Source: Cytobacillus purgationiresistens
GTDB taxonomy: Bacteria; Bacillota; Bacilli; Bacillales; Cytobacillaceae
Length of the DNA stretch: 64,000 bases
Assembly: GCF_030813235.1 (NCBI RefSeq)
Contig: NZ_JAUSUB010000029.1
Location: forward strand, 1 to 64,000
Direction: 5' to 3'
Below are positions 16,876-25,232 of the stretch, in pieces; within the stretch, counting starts at the first letter, position 1, and every line of letters starts with the position of its first letter. The notes under the pieces are model-generated. The model was given only the letters and a program-made list of their open reading frames with translations, was not told the DNA's origin and searched no databases. The translations under genes and the position numbers were made by a program.

Positions 16876-17139
16876 ATGAAATATGTGAAAGCCACAGCAA
16901 TTTTACCTAAAGGGCTATTATCGGAAATTCAAAAATATGTGCAAGGGGAAACAATCTATATTCCCAAACAGGAAAATTCCCATCAAAAATGGGGATCAAA
17001 ATCTGGTTCAAGGCAGCGTATATCTGAAAGAAATGCGGCTATTAAACAGGCATTCCAGCGGGGCTATACGATTGATCAACTGGCATCAGAGTATTACTTA
17101 GCAGTCGAAACAATAAAAAAAATTGTGTATAAGAAATAA
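16876..17139 (+). CDS. CD3324-family small protein
   Basis: An 87-residue basic protein. It matches small Firmicutes proteins of the CD3324 type through KYVQGETIYIPKQE, WGSKSGSRQRISERN and the helix-turn-helix-like tail RGYTIDQLASEYYLAVETIK. The tail suggests DNA binding, but no role is established. AAGGAGCGAG precedes the start. A terminator follows at 17143. Confidence 0.7.
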   Translation: MKYVKATAILPKGLLSEIQKYVQGETIYIPKQENSHQKWGSKSGSRQRISERNAAIKQAFQRGYTIDQLASEYYLAVETIKKIVYKK

Positions 17140-17142
17140 ACT

Positions 17143-17174
17143 AAGCACTGGTGAACTTTTCATCAGTGCTTTTC
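17143..17174 (+). terminator. Intrinsic terminator
   Basis: An 11-bp stem (17143-17153 with 17161-17171, one wobble) with loop AACTTTT is followed by TTTC. Confidence 0.75.
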
Positions 17175-17303
17175 ATATGCCGATTTTTTTTCATAACCAT
17201 TTTCGGTATTTTATTTGAATTCTATTTATTATAAAGTAAAGGCAGAATTCAGAAACTGCGCTTGGACTCTCGATAAGTATCTACAAAATTTAGGAGTGAA
17301 GAC

Positions 17304-17975
17304 ATGGAAGCATTTATTAGGAATGACCAATATAATTTAATTAAAATCCAAACAAAGGCACTAATCAACGGCCATTCATCTGTCAATGAAGCAACAGTGC
17401 TTCAAGCTGTACAATCCCTTGCCCTGGAAAAAACAAAAAATGCCTTTGATGAAATAACAGATGAACAAATGGAATTATTGCTGCCAATCATTAAAGTGAA
17501 AGATCGTTCTGATGAAGAGGTGTTCCTAGGTACACTTAAGCCCTATGTCATTCCTTTTCAAAAGGTCATAGACAAAACAGTAAAAAAGCTCTTTCCAAAA
17601 GCTAAAAAGTTAAAGCTTCCTTCCATGGAGAATTCCGATTGGGAGGGAACTTCCTTTCTGTCATGGGATGATAAAGGCACAAACAGGCGATATATTATTG
17701 CACCTTTTCACCAAAAGCTTGTGGGTTTGCATGGAAGCTTTCACCGAAGCAACCATAAAGGAATATGTGCCATTTGCAATAAGTTTTCGACAGTAGGAAT
17801 GTTTACACATGAGGTAAAAGGAGAGGCTAGTGGCACCTTTATTAGAAGAGGAAATTATATATGCGAGGATAGCCAATCATGTAATATGAACATTAGCTCA
17901 TTAGTAAAACTGGAGGAATTTATCAGCCATTTAAAAAGGAAAGATGCATTAAATGAGAAGGGTTCAAAGCAGTGA
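17304..17975 (+). CDS. FusB/FusC-family EF-G-binding protein
   Basis: A 223-residue protein of the FusB type. FusB proteins bind elongation factor G on the ribosome, help recycle it and protect against fusidic acid. The C-terminal treble-clef zinc finger is intact: C155 and C158 (GICAICNK), C187 and C193 (NYICEDSQSCN), with GTFIRRGNYIC between them. The N-terminal helical part includes FLGTLKPYVIPFQKVIDKTV. The gene stands alone between two terminators. Chromosomal homologues are common in Bacillaceae, so fusidate resistance is possible but not demonstrated. Confidence 0.8.
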   Translation: MEAFIRNDQYNLIKIQTKALINGHSSVNEATVLQAVQSLALEKTKNAFDEITDEQMELLLPIIKVKDRSDEEVFLGTLKPYVIPFQKVIDKTVKKLFPKAKKLKLPSMENSDWEGTSFLSWDDKGTNRRYIIAPFHQKLVGLHGSFHRSNHKGICAICNKFSTVGMFTHEVKGEASGTFIRRGNYICEDSQSCNMNISSLVKLEEFISHLKRKDALNEKGSKQ

Positions 17976-18012
17976 ATAGCGAATAGTATAAGTGGATATT
18001 GATACGATGCAT

Positions 18013-18046
18013 AAAGCGTTTCCTCTAAGTGGGGAACGCTTTTCTT
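18013..18046 (+). terminator. Intrinsic terminator after the FusB-like gene
   Basis: An 11-bp stem (18013-18023 with 18032-18042, one wobble) with an 8-base loop ends in a T-rich tail. Confidence 0.75.
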
Positions 18047-18065
18047 TTGTTCAAAGGAGGTAGAA

Positions 18066-18607
18066 GTGTCGGTGCTTAGGATTATGGTGATTGGTGTGTC
18101 AGCAGGGGCAGGAAAATCTACTTTTGCCCGTAAACTAGGAGATGCGCTGCATTTGCCTGTGTATCATTTAGATTCCTATTATTAGAAGCCTTATTGGGTA
18201 GAGTCGTCATCAAAGGAGTTTTCGCAGGCACAAAAAGATATAGTGAGGCAGGATGAATGGATTATTGAAGGCAATTACTCCTCGACCTTTCTACTCAGAG
18301 CAGATTATGCCGTTACAGTAATTTATCTGGGATTGCCTCTTTATGTTTGCTTCGTAAGGTTTTAAAAAGAAGGCTGATGTACATTGGCAGAACAAGGCAA
18401 GATATAGGAGCGGGCTGCAAGGTAAAGCTGGATTGGGAATTTATCGAATATATTATTACAACCTATCAGACTCGGAAGAGAAAAATGCCAGTACACTTTC
18501 TAAAGTTTAGAGAATCAAACCCCAACATGAACATGATTATGCTAAAAAACAAACGAGAAATCGCAGCGTATATAGAAAATTTACAAAGAGAGAGGGAGAG
18601 CGTTTGA
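18066..18607 (+). pseudogene. Decayed P-loop kinase-like (topology modulation/FlaR-like) gene
   Basis: From GTG 18066, preceded by AAAGGAGG, the frame reads a P-loop (GVSAGAGKST, residues 10-19) and VYHLDSYY. It then meets TAG at 18183-18185 where the family has tryptophan before KPYW. Reading past it gives DEWIIEGNYSSTFLLRADYA and a second break near 18345-18350. The rest (RKVLKRRLMYIGRTRQD, KLDWEFIEYI) continues one frame over to 18607. A premature stop plus a one-base deletion mark it as a pseudogene. A restored protein of about 180 residues would be an adenylate-kinase-like ATPase. Confidence 0.8.
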
Positions 18608-19311
18608 AAGAGTCGATAAATAATTACGAAGATTTACTGGAAATGCTGGATGCTTTATTGCGTGAACCAGCACCGTTTTGGAATGAATTCTACACTGATC
18701 GAGATAAAGGGGTGCCATTTTTTTCGAATAAGCCTGATGAAAACCTCGTTAGTTATTTTGAGAAAGAATGGCTGCGTCCCGGAAAGGTTCTCGAGCTCGG
18801 ATGCGGACCTGGACGTAACGCGCTTTATTTTTCCGAGCTAACTTGTGAAGTTGATGCAGTTGATTTGTCTGAAACCTCACTCAAGTGGGCTACAGAGCGA
18901 GCGAAGGAGAAAGGAGCAGATATCCGATTTATTCAAAAAAATATATTTGATTTAGAGATAGGCGAGGGCTCTTACGATATTGTTTATGACTCAGGCTGCT
19001 TCCATCATATAGCTCCCCATCGAAAAATGAGCTATATCGATTTAGTCAGCAAGGCTTTGAAACCAGGTGGCCATTTTGCAATTACATGCTTTATTGAAGG
19101 TGGAGCGCTTGGCGGTGCAGATTTATCAGATTGGGATGTTTATAGAAAAAGAAGTTTAATGGGCGGCTTAGGTTTTACAGAAGAGAAGCTGAGGACAATT
19201 TTTAAAGACTTTAAAGAATTGGAAATAAGGAAAATGAATGCTGCGGCCCCTTCTTCTAATGTATTTGGTGTTAACGGACTATGGACAGCATTATTCAAAA
19301 AGAATAAGTAA
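18604..19311 (+). CDS. Class I SAM-dependent methyltransferase
   Basis: Rossmann-fold methyltransferase of 235 residues. SAM motif I reads VLELGCGPGRNALYFSE (about residues 61-77), motif II VDAVDLSETSL, motif IV YDIVYDSGCFHHI and motif VI LKPGGHFAITCF. The TTG start at 18604 overlaps the stop of the decayed P-loop gene. The substrate is unknown; the DSGCFHH segment resembles the thiopurine/tellurite methyltransferase-like group. Confidence 0.8.
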   Translation: MKESINNYEDLLEMLDALLREPAPFWNEFYTDRDKGVPFFSNKPDENLVSYFEKEWLRPGKVLELGCGPGRNALYFSELTCEVDAVDLSETSLKWATERAKEKGADIRFIQKNIFDLEIGEGSYDIVYDSGCFHHIAPHRKMSYIDLVSKALKPGGHFAITCFIEGGALGGADLSDWDVYRKRSLMGGLGFTEEKLRTIFKDFKELEIRKMNAAAPSSNVFGVNGLWTALFKKNK

Positions 19312-19394
19312 TGCTTATGTTATATCATAATTATAATCACATTTTCTTATGGATGATTCAGGGGTATGATTGACCTGAAGGGAAGGTGTGAAGT

Positions 19395-20171
19395 ATGGCG
19401 ATTAATTTTCATAGCGAGATTAATGGGACTGCTTATTCTAAAAGGGTGGCAGATGAAAATTGGGTAAAACTGGTGAATAGCATTTGTGATGTTAAAGGGA
19501 AGGAAGTGCTGGACATTGGCTGCGGCGGAGGTATTTATACGAAGGCATTTGCTGAAATGGGTGCAGCAAGGGTCACTGGGTTTGATTTCTCAGCTGAGCA
19601 GCTATTAACTGCCAAGAAGACATGTAAGGATTATTCAAATATTGATTACAGACAAGGAAATGCGCTCGATACAAAACTGAATAATGAGAGTTATGATATC
19701 GTTCTGGAAAGGGCAATCATCCATCACATCAAAGATTTAAACCTTTGCATCAAGGAAATATTCCGTGTTTTAAAGCCTGGCGGGGCTGCCATCATACAAG
19801 ATAGAACGCCAGAAGATTGCCTCCTTAAAGGGAGTACCTCGCATATAAGGGGATATTTCTTTGAAAAGTTCCCTGACCTCATCAAGAAAGAGACTTCAAG
19901 AAGACACTCTAGTGAAAAAGTAATAAATGAACTGAAAAGCGAAGGATTCCAAAAGATTGATGAAATGAAATTATGGGAAATTCGCAAGAGTAATAAAGAG
20001 GCCAACGAGCTAATAGCTGATTTAAAAGCAAGAACAGGGAGATCTATCCTGCATGAACTAACAGATGATCAATTAGAAGAGCTCGTTCATTATGTAACCA
20101 AGCAATTTGAAGGTGTGAACCATACAATTGTAGAAAAGGACAGATGGACGGTTTGGATTGCATGGAAGTAA
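19395..20171 (+). CDS. Class I SAM-dependent methyltransferase
   Basis: A second methyltransferase, 258 residues. Motif I is VLDIGCGGGIYTKAFAEMGA, the acidic end of strand 2 is VTGFDFS and motif IV is YDIVLERAIIHHI, followed by FRVLKPGGAAIIQD. A C-terminal helical domain (residues about 170-258) is separate from the fold core. GAAGGTG precedes the ATG. It is not closely similar to the preceding methyltransferase, so the pair is not a recent duplication. The substrate is unknown. Confidence 0.8.
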   Translation: MAINFHSEINGTAYSKRVADENWVKLVNSICDVKGKEVLDIGCGGGIYTKAFAEMGAARVTGFDFSAEQLLTAKKTCKDYSNIDYRQGNALDTKLNNESYDIVLERAIIHHIKDLNLCIKEIFRVLKPGGAAIIQDRTPEDCLLKGSTSHIRGYFFEKFPDLIKKETSRRHSSEKVINELKSEGFQKIDEMKLWEIRKSNKEANELIADLKARTGRSILHELTDDQLEELVHYVTKQFEGVNHTIVEKDRWTVWIAWK

Positions 20172-20186
20172 TCATGAAATCCCATG

Positions 20187-20224
20187 AAAAGCCAGAACAG
20201 ATAATTACTGTTCTGGCTTTTTTC
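20187..20224 (+). terminator. Strong intrinsic terminator
   Basis: A perfect 14-bp stem (20187-20200 with 20208-20221) with loop ATAATTA is followed by TTT. Confidence 0.85.
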
Positions 20225-20301
20225 TATAGTGAAATTAGGACTATATTGGAAAAATCCTCACAAATAGTATTGTTTTTTCTGCAGTTGTCATATATATTTA
20301 T

Positions 20302-20325
20302 AAATGATAATGATTATCATTATTA
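20302..20325. promoter_or_regulatory. Fur box
   Basis: TGATAATGATTATCA (20305-20319) is a perfect 7-1-7 Fur operator, and ATTATTA extends it. It overlaps the likely -10 region of a promoter with TTGTCA at 20285. It would make the next gene iron-repressed. Confidence 0.85.
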
Positions 20326-20366
20326 GTTAAAGCGGCGGATCCAATAAAAATAAGAGGAGATATGAA

Positions 20367-20534
20367 ATGAAAAAGAATCTTGTTATTTTAAGCATGGCAG
20401 CAGTTCTTAGTCTAGGTCTAGCTGCGTGTAATAGTGAAGATACGAGCAAGGATACAACAGAAACAGCGAAAAAGGAAGAAACATCTAAGCAGTCTGAAGA
20501 AGCTTCGGCTAAGCTTCAAACCATTACATATTGA
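20367..20534 (+). pseudogene. Truncated iron-siderophore-binding lipoprotein
   Basis: The 55-residue ORF has a complete lipoprotein signal peptide (LSLGLAAC, C21), a charged linker and then LQTITY before a stop. Such lipoproteins normally continue for about 300 residues, and the sequence switches to the convergent LysR stop region two bases later. With a perfect Fur box upstream and GAGGAGA as ribosome site, this is the 5' stub of an iron-hydroxamate-type ABC substrate-binding gene. The family name is inferred from the signal peptide, linker and operator. Confidence 0.65.
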
Positions 20535-20536
20535 CT

Positions 20537-21430
20537 TCACTCGTTTTTGTAGTTGATAAACTGATGAATATCTGCGAATAGCTGATGGACAGCAGGGGGC
20601 AAATATCTGTCCTTTAAATGCGCTAAATATACCGTTCTGCTGAGAAAGCTAGAATCAATCGGGATGCTGGTTGTATGCGGTGAAAACGCATAGCGAACAT
20701 AGCTCTCAGGTAAGATCGTCACTCCAAGCCCTTCCTCAACGATACTGCAGGCTGTTTCCAGTCTTTCTATTTCAAAGTAGATATTTGGTTTTACACCTTC
20801 CTGTTCAAAAGCATCTAGAATATCCTTTCTTGTTTGGAACCCGGAAGTGCTTAGAATGAGGTCTCTAGTTAAAATTTCATTTAATGCTATTTTTTCCTGC
20901 TGGCTTATAGGGTCGTGATTATTAACTAAGAGAACGAACTTTTCACTATAGATGGGAATAAGATTAATTTCTTCATTATTTACCGGCTGATTTGTAATGG
21001 TGAAATGAACATCACAGTTGATCAATGACTCGATGACATTTTGGTGTCCAAGTATTTCTTTTAATTGAAAATGGATAGTAGGGAAGGTTTTTTTGAAGTC
21101 TTTAATTACTTTGAACAGCCAGAATTTGGATGATTCAATTAGCCCGATAGAGATGGTGCCGTTTCCAACCTCTCTTATTTCCTCAAGCTCCTTCAGCATA
21201 TTGTCAAATTTGCGGAGAAGTTCAGTCGAACGCATGTGAAAGATTTGTCCAGCCTCTGTTAAAGCAAGTCCTTTTGTATTTCTTTCAAGGAGTTGAAATT
21301 TCGTTTCTGCTTCTAGCTTCATGATGGCGTTGCTTAGGGAGGGCTGAGAAATATGCAGGCTTTTTGCTGCTTTGGAATAGCTTTTTTCTTCAGCAATGGT
21401 AACGAAATAACGGAGCTGTCTTATATCCAT
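20537..21430 (-). CDS. LysR-family regulator divergent from hutG-gltS
   Basis: LysR-type regulator of 297 residues. The helix-turn-helix region reads EKSYSKAAKSLHISQPSLSN and the effector domain begins near residue 90. AGGAGG precedes the ATG. It is divergent from hutG and gltS with a 123-base gap, so it probably controls them in response to histidine-derived or glutamate-like metabolites. A palindrome at 21443-21459 lies next to its ribosome site. B. subtilis controls hut genes through HutP, not a LysR protein. Confidence 0.82.
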   Translation of the reverse strand: MDIRQLRYFVTIAEEKSYSKAAKSLHISQPSLSNAIMKLEAETKFQLLERNTKGLALTEAGQIFHMRSTELLRKFDNMLKELEEIREVGNGTISIGLIESSKFWLFKVIKDFKKTFPTIHFQLKEILGHQNVIESLINCDVHFTITNQPVNNEEINLIPIYSEKFVLLVNNHDPISQQEKIALNEILTRDLILSTSGFQTRKDILDAFEQEGVKPNIYFEIERLETACSIVEEGLGVTILPESYVRYAFSPHTTSIPIDSSFLSRTVYLAHLKDRYLPPAVHQLFADIHQFINYKNE

Positions 21431-21442
21431 GGATTTTCCTCC

Positions 21443-21459
21443 TATAGCTTTAAGCTATA
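21443..21459. promoter_or_regulatory. Palindrome in the LysR-hutG intergenic region
   Basis: TATAGCTT and AAGCTATA form a perfect inverted repeat around one T. It is the best operator candidate for the LysR regulator, although it abuts the regulator's own Shine-Dalgarno. Confidence 0.45.
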
Positions 21460-21553
21460 AATATATTGTTATTTTGTATTTGTTATTATATATTACGGTA
21501 TTCTATAATTTCAATTAAAGGGAATTCAGAATTTTTATTAAAAGGAGACTAAC

Positions 21554-22501
21554 ATGTATATTCAACCATCTTTAAAGAATTGGCATGGCAGAATCGACTC
21601 TCAGGATGATGAACGAAGTCATAGATACCATCAAGTGATTAAATTGTTAGACCTGAGAGAGTTGAAGCAGCAAAAGGATAGACAGACTTTTAATTTGATC
21701 GGTTTTAAATGTGACGAAGGAGTCAGGAGAAACAAAGGAAGGGTCGGAGCTGGAGAAGCGCCAGACGCTATTAGACAAGCATTAGCCAAGCTGCCTTGGC
21801 ATTTAACTTCACAGGCGGTAATCGCTGACTATGGTGATATTCAATGCGATGGTAAAAATATGGAAGAAGCGCAATCAAGACTGGGTGAAGCGGTGTCAAA
21901 GCTTATTCAGGAGAAATCATTTCCCATTATCCTTGGCGGCGGCCATGAGACCTTATATGGTCATTATTTAGGGGTAAGAAAAAATATCGGAGAAGATGCG
22001 AAATTGGGAATTATAAATATTGATGCCCATTTTGATATGAGACCATATGATGTTGAATCTTCATCCGGAACGATGTTCAAGCAAATAATGGACCAAGATC
22101 AAAATTGTGCCTACTTTTGCGCGGGGGTTCAAAAGCAAGGAAACACACTTGCATTATTTGATGAAGCGGATCAATATAACGTGGAGTATATTCTAGAAAA
22201 TGAACTATCATCTAACGGTGAGTTTAATAAAATACAGCAATTTATGGAGAACAATGACTATATTATGCTGACATTGTGTACAGATTCAATTAGTTCAGCC
22301 TTCGCACCAGGAGTGAGTGCACCTTCTCCATTTGGGTTAAATCCGCGAACGGTTCGCGATGTCATCAATAAAGTTGTATCACATCGGAATACACTTTCGT
22401 TTGATGTGTCAGAGGTCAATCCTTCACTGGATCATAATGGACAAACGGTTACGCTTGCTGCCCATCTTATCAACGAAGCCCTATTGAACTTTCATAAATA
22501 A
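21554..22501 (+). CDS. hutG: Formimidoylglutamase
   Basis: Manganese-dependent ureohydrolase-family enzyme that cleaves N-formimidoyl-L-glutamate to glutamate and formamide, the last step of the Bacillus histidine route. The 315-residue length matches HutG. Metal-ligand motifs are GGGHETLYG, INIDAHFDMRPY and LSFDVSEVNPSLD. AAAGGAG precedes the ATG. The gene is paired with gltS, and no other hut gene lies nearby in this window. Arginase and agmatinase are less likely given the sequence around GEAPDAIRQALAKLPW. Confidence 0.88.
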   Translation: MYIQPSLKNWHGRIDSQDDERSHRYHQVIKLLDLRELKQQKDRQTFNLIGFKCDEGVRRNKGRVGAGEAPDAIRQALAKLPWHLTSQAVIADYGDIQCDGKNMEEAQSRLGEAVSKLIQEKSFPIILGGGHETLYGHYLGVRKNIGEDAKLGIINIDAHFDMRPYDVESSSGTMFKQIMDQDQNCAYFCAGVQKQGNTLALFDEADQYNVEYILENELSSNGEFNKIQQFMENNDYIMLTLCTDSISSAFAPGVSAPSPFGLNPRTVRDVINKVVSHRNTLSFDVSEVNPSLDHNGQTVTLAAHLINEALLNFHK

Positions 22502-22521
22502 ATTACACCAGGGGGTACTCT

Positions 22522-23721
22522 ATGAATCTCGAACTAAATCAAGTAACTACTTTATTTCTAGCAGTTGCACTATTATTATTCGGCGGGTGGTTAATAAAGA
22601 AGGCAGATTTTCTTAAACGCTTCTGCATTCCTGCTCCTGTTGTTGGCGGTTTATTATTTGCTCTCCTCGTATTGATTTGCAAGCAGACAGGTTGGGTCAA
22701 TATAGAATTAGATACATCATTGCAAAGTTTGTTCATGCTTACATTCTTTACAACAGTTGGTCTGGGAGCAAGCTTTCAATTGATTAAACTCGGAGGAAAG
22801 ATTCTGGTCATATATTGGATTGCATGCGGCGCATTAGCACTTTTCCAAAGTGTCATAGGAATATCCTTGGCAACTGTCCTCGGACTTGAACCGCTATTAG
22901 GGGTTATGATGGGTGCCGTTTCCATGGAAGGCGGACATGGAGCTGCAACTGCATTCGGAGGTACAATAGAAGAACTTGGAATTGAATCTGCCCTGTCTGT
23001 CGGTCTTGCTGCAGCGACATTTGGACTGGTTGCCGGTGGATTGGTGGGAGGACCAACTGTAAAGTACTTAATAACAAAGCATAAGCTACAGCCCAACAAA
23101 GAAGAAACGAATGAGATTGCAGCAGCAGCTGAAGAGAATCAATCTACTCATTCATTTCACTCGCAAAATTTTATGATGCAAATTCTTATTATCACTTTTT
23201 GTATGACTGTCGGATCTTACCTTGGAAACCTTTTTTCTGATGTAACTGGATTTGTTTTGCCTAACTATGTTGGTGCAATGTTTGTAGCAGTCCTAGCTCG
23301 TAATCTGATAGATAAATTCAATAATGAAATTGTAGATATGAAATCGATCAATTTAATCGGTGATATTACATTAGGTATTTTCCTTTCCATGGCGCTAATG
23401 AGTATAAAACTATGGGAAGTGGCTGAGCTTGCATTACCAATGTTTATCATTGTGTTCGCACAAGTAGTATTTATTGTTCTTCTTAGTGTGTTTGTCCTAT
23501 TTAGACTTCTTGGCAAAGATTATGATGCTGCAGTTATGGTAGGAGGGTTCACAGGTCATGGGCTCGGGGCAACACCGAATGCAATGGCCAATATGTCCGC
23601 TATTACAGCACAATATGGACCTTCCCGAAAAGCGTTTCTTATTGTACCAATCGTGGGTGCATTCTTAATCGATGTGTTTGCCATGCCGATTATCATTACG
23701 AGTATTAATTTATTGAAATAA
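22522..23721 (+). CDS. gltS: Sodium/glutamate symporter
   Basis: GltS-family membrane protein of 399 residues with about ten to twelve helices. The two inverted halves show MEGGHGAATAFGGTIEELG (about 135-153) and VGGFTGHGLGATPNAMANM (about 338-356), the paired family signatures. It lies 20 bases after hutG, so it is co-transcribed. It may import glutamate or carry formimidoylglutamate; the latter is inference from context. Confidence 0.88.
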   Translation: MNLELNQVTTLFLAVALLLFGGWLIKKADFLKRFCIPAPVVGGLLFALLVLICKQTGWVNIELDTSLQSLFMLTFFTTVGLGASFQLIKLGGKILVIYWIACGALALFQSVIGISLATVLGLEPLLGVMMGAVSMEGGHGAATAFGGTIEELGIESALSVGLAAATFGLVAGGLVGGPTVKYLITKHKLQPNKEETNEIAAAAEENQSTHSFHSQNFMMQILIITFCMTVGSYLGNLFSDVTGFVLPNYVGAMFVAVLARNLIDKFNNEIVDMKSINLIGDITLGIFLSMALMSIKLWEVAELALPMFIIVFAQVVFIVLLSVFVLFRLLGKDYDAAVMVGGFTGHGLGATPNAMANMSAITAQYGPSRKAFLIVPIVGAFLIDVFAMPIIITSINLLK

Positions 23722-23733
23722 GCTGGACTGTCT

Positions 23734-23763
23734 AAAGAAGAACCTTAAGAGGTTCTTCTTTTT
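23734..23763 (+). terminator. Terminator of hutG-gltS
   Basis: An 11-bp stem (AAAGAAGAACC / GGTTCTTCTTT) with loop TTAAGA is followed by TT. Confidence 0.85.
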
Positions 23764-23973
23764 ATGCTTTCAGGTTGTTGAAGAAAATCCTTGTTTACAT
23801 CAATGCTTGCAATGGAGAAAATAACGTTTTTTCGGAAAAAGAAGTGAGCTAAAGTAAATGCATTTTTATTGTTTGAGGCAAGGCAGTGAAGGTCTGTAAA
23901 ATAAATTACAAGTCAATCTCGTCAACTCATCAGAAAATATAAACAAGTGGAAACATGTTAAAGATCGTAATAG

Positions 23974-24025
23974 AACCTGAATTCCCATACATGAAGAATG
24001 TGTGTGGAATTTGGGTTTTCTTTCT
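23974..24025 (+). terminator. Orphan terminator-like hairpin; possible small RNA 3' end
   Basis: A 12-bp lower stem (23974-23985 with 24006-24017, two wobbles) carries a one-base bulge and a 6-bp upper stem with loop TGAAGAA. TTTTCTTTCTTTT follows. The upstream gene already has its own terminator at 23734. A possible promoter (TTGAGG 23873, TAAAAT 23897) would give a transcript of about 110 bases. No protein-coding frame is evident between. Confidence 0.4.
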
Positions 24026-24072
24026 TTTACAAATATCTTCGGTGGTATTGGCAGAAGTATTTACATCAATTG

Positions 24073-24103
24073 AGAATAAAAACCAGGTCAGCCTCTCATA
24101 TTA
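24073..24103 (+). promoter_or_regulatory. Probable sigma-G promoter of the ger operon
   Basis: AGAATA (24073-24078) and CATATTA (24097-24103), 18 bases apart, match the forespore sigma-G pattern (TGMATA, CATNNTA). It lies 25 bases before the gerB start, as expected for germinant receptor genes. Confidence 0.6.
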
Positions 24104-24128
24104 AAAGCATATGAAAGGAGACACACAA

Positions 24129-25232
24129 ATGGTAAAAAGCATCACCGCCTTGCAAGCGACACTTGTACTGATTATGTCTATTGGTTTGATGAATCATGTC
24201 ATTGTTCTGCCATCTGTGTTGGGTGCAGCTGGACGTGATGCATGGGTTAGTCTCTTGCTGGTAGGAGTTCTGTATATGCTATGGCTGCCTATGGTTTACT
24301 GGATAATAAAAAAAACGGGTCAGCAGGAAATACTCGGGTGGCTTGAAAAAAATAGCCACCCGGCAGCAAAATGGCTGGTCAAATACATTTTGATTATACT
24401 CATTCTTTTAAATACTTTTGTCACATTATATAGCACATTTGCATGGGTAAATAGCACCTATATGATTCAAACACCGAAATTTGTTTTATTTATTCCCTTT
24501 ATCGTCATGTGCTTTTTTGCGGCAGAGTCTGGTATGAAAACTATAGCAATTGCTGCCGGTCTTGTACTCCCTCTCGTTGTCGCATTAGGTTTTTTGATTA
24601 TGTTCGCAAATATGCAGTACAAAGACTACACAATGCTTCTCCCGATTTTTGAAAAAGGAATATCTCCGATGCTGGACGGAGTCGTCATTTTGAGTGGCGG
24701 ACTTGCAGAAATCTTTTTTTTCGTAGTTATCCAGCAGCATGTGAGGACACCAATCAAGTTTAAAAGGATGTTCTTCTTGAGTTTATTCATTCTTGGAATA
24801 AATATCGGGCCAATTATCGGTGCACTTACTGAGTTTGGACCTGTGCAGGCAGCTAACATTAACAATCCTGCCTATGCGCAGTGGCGCTTATTGACTATTG
24901 GGAAATATTTGAATCGCTTGGATTTCTTCTCTGTATATCAATGGCTATCAGGTGCTTTTATCCGTGTTTCATTATCATTTTTTATGATTGGACAGCTTTT
25001 CAATTTAAAATCGAGGATAAAGCATACAGTTTTATTGTCAGCCCTATCTATTGCTATGATTATCGCGCTTTGGCTACCCATAGATAATCCAGTCTTTGAA
25101 AGCTTCACAAATCAATATTATTTCAAAATTAGCGTGATAGGCATTTTATTTGTGACATTTTTCATCAACATCATTATATTCTTTAGAGGAAGAGTGAACA
25201 AAGATGAAACCCAAATCGACCACTCAAGATAA
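24129..25232 (+). CDS. gerB: Germinant receptor B subunit
   Basis: Spore germination protein of the APC-superfamily GerB type, 367 residues with ten predicted helices. It is an inner spore membrane subunit that binds the small-molecule germinant. Visible regions include TALQATLVLIMSIGLMNHV and the central MLLPIFEKGISPMLDGV. The ATG at 24129 follows AAAGGAG at 24114-24120; the ATG at 24111 precedes that site. The end overlaps gerA by 29 bases. The generic symbol marks the subunit, not a specific operon. Confidence 0.85.
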   Translation: MVKSITALQATLVLIMSIGLMNHVIVLPSVLGAAGRDAWVSLLLVGVLYMLWLPMVYWIIKKTGQQEILGWLEKNSHPAAKWLVKYILIILILLNTFVTLYSTFAWVNSTYMIQTPKFVLFIPFIVMCFFAAESGMKTIAIAAGLVLPLVVALGFLIMFANMQYKDYTMLLPIFEKGISPMLDGVVILSGGLAEIFFFVVIQQHVRTPIKFKRMFFLSLFILGINIGPIIGALTEFGPVQAANINNPAYAQWRLLTIGKYLNRLDFFSVYQWLSGAFIRVSLSFFMIGQLFNLKSRIKHTVLLSALSIAMIIALWLPIDNPVFESFTNQYYFKISVIGILFVTFFINIIIFFRGRVNKDETQIDHSR

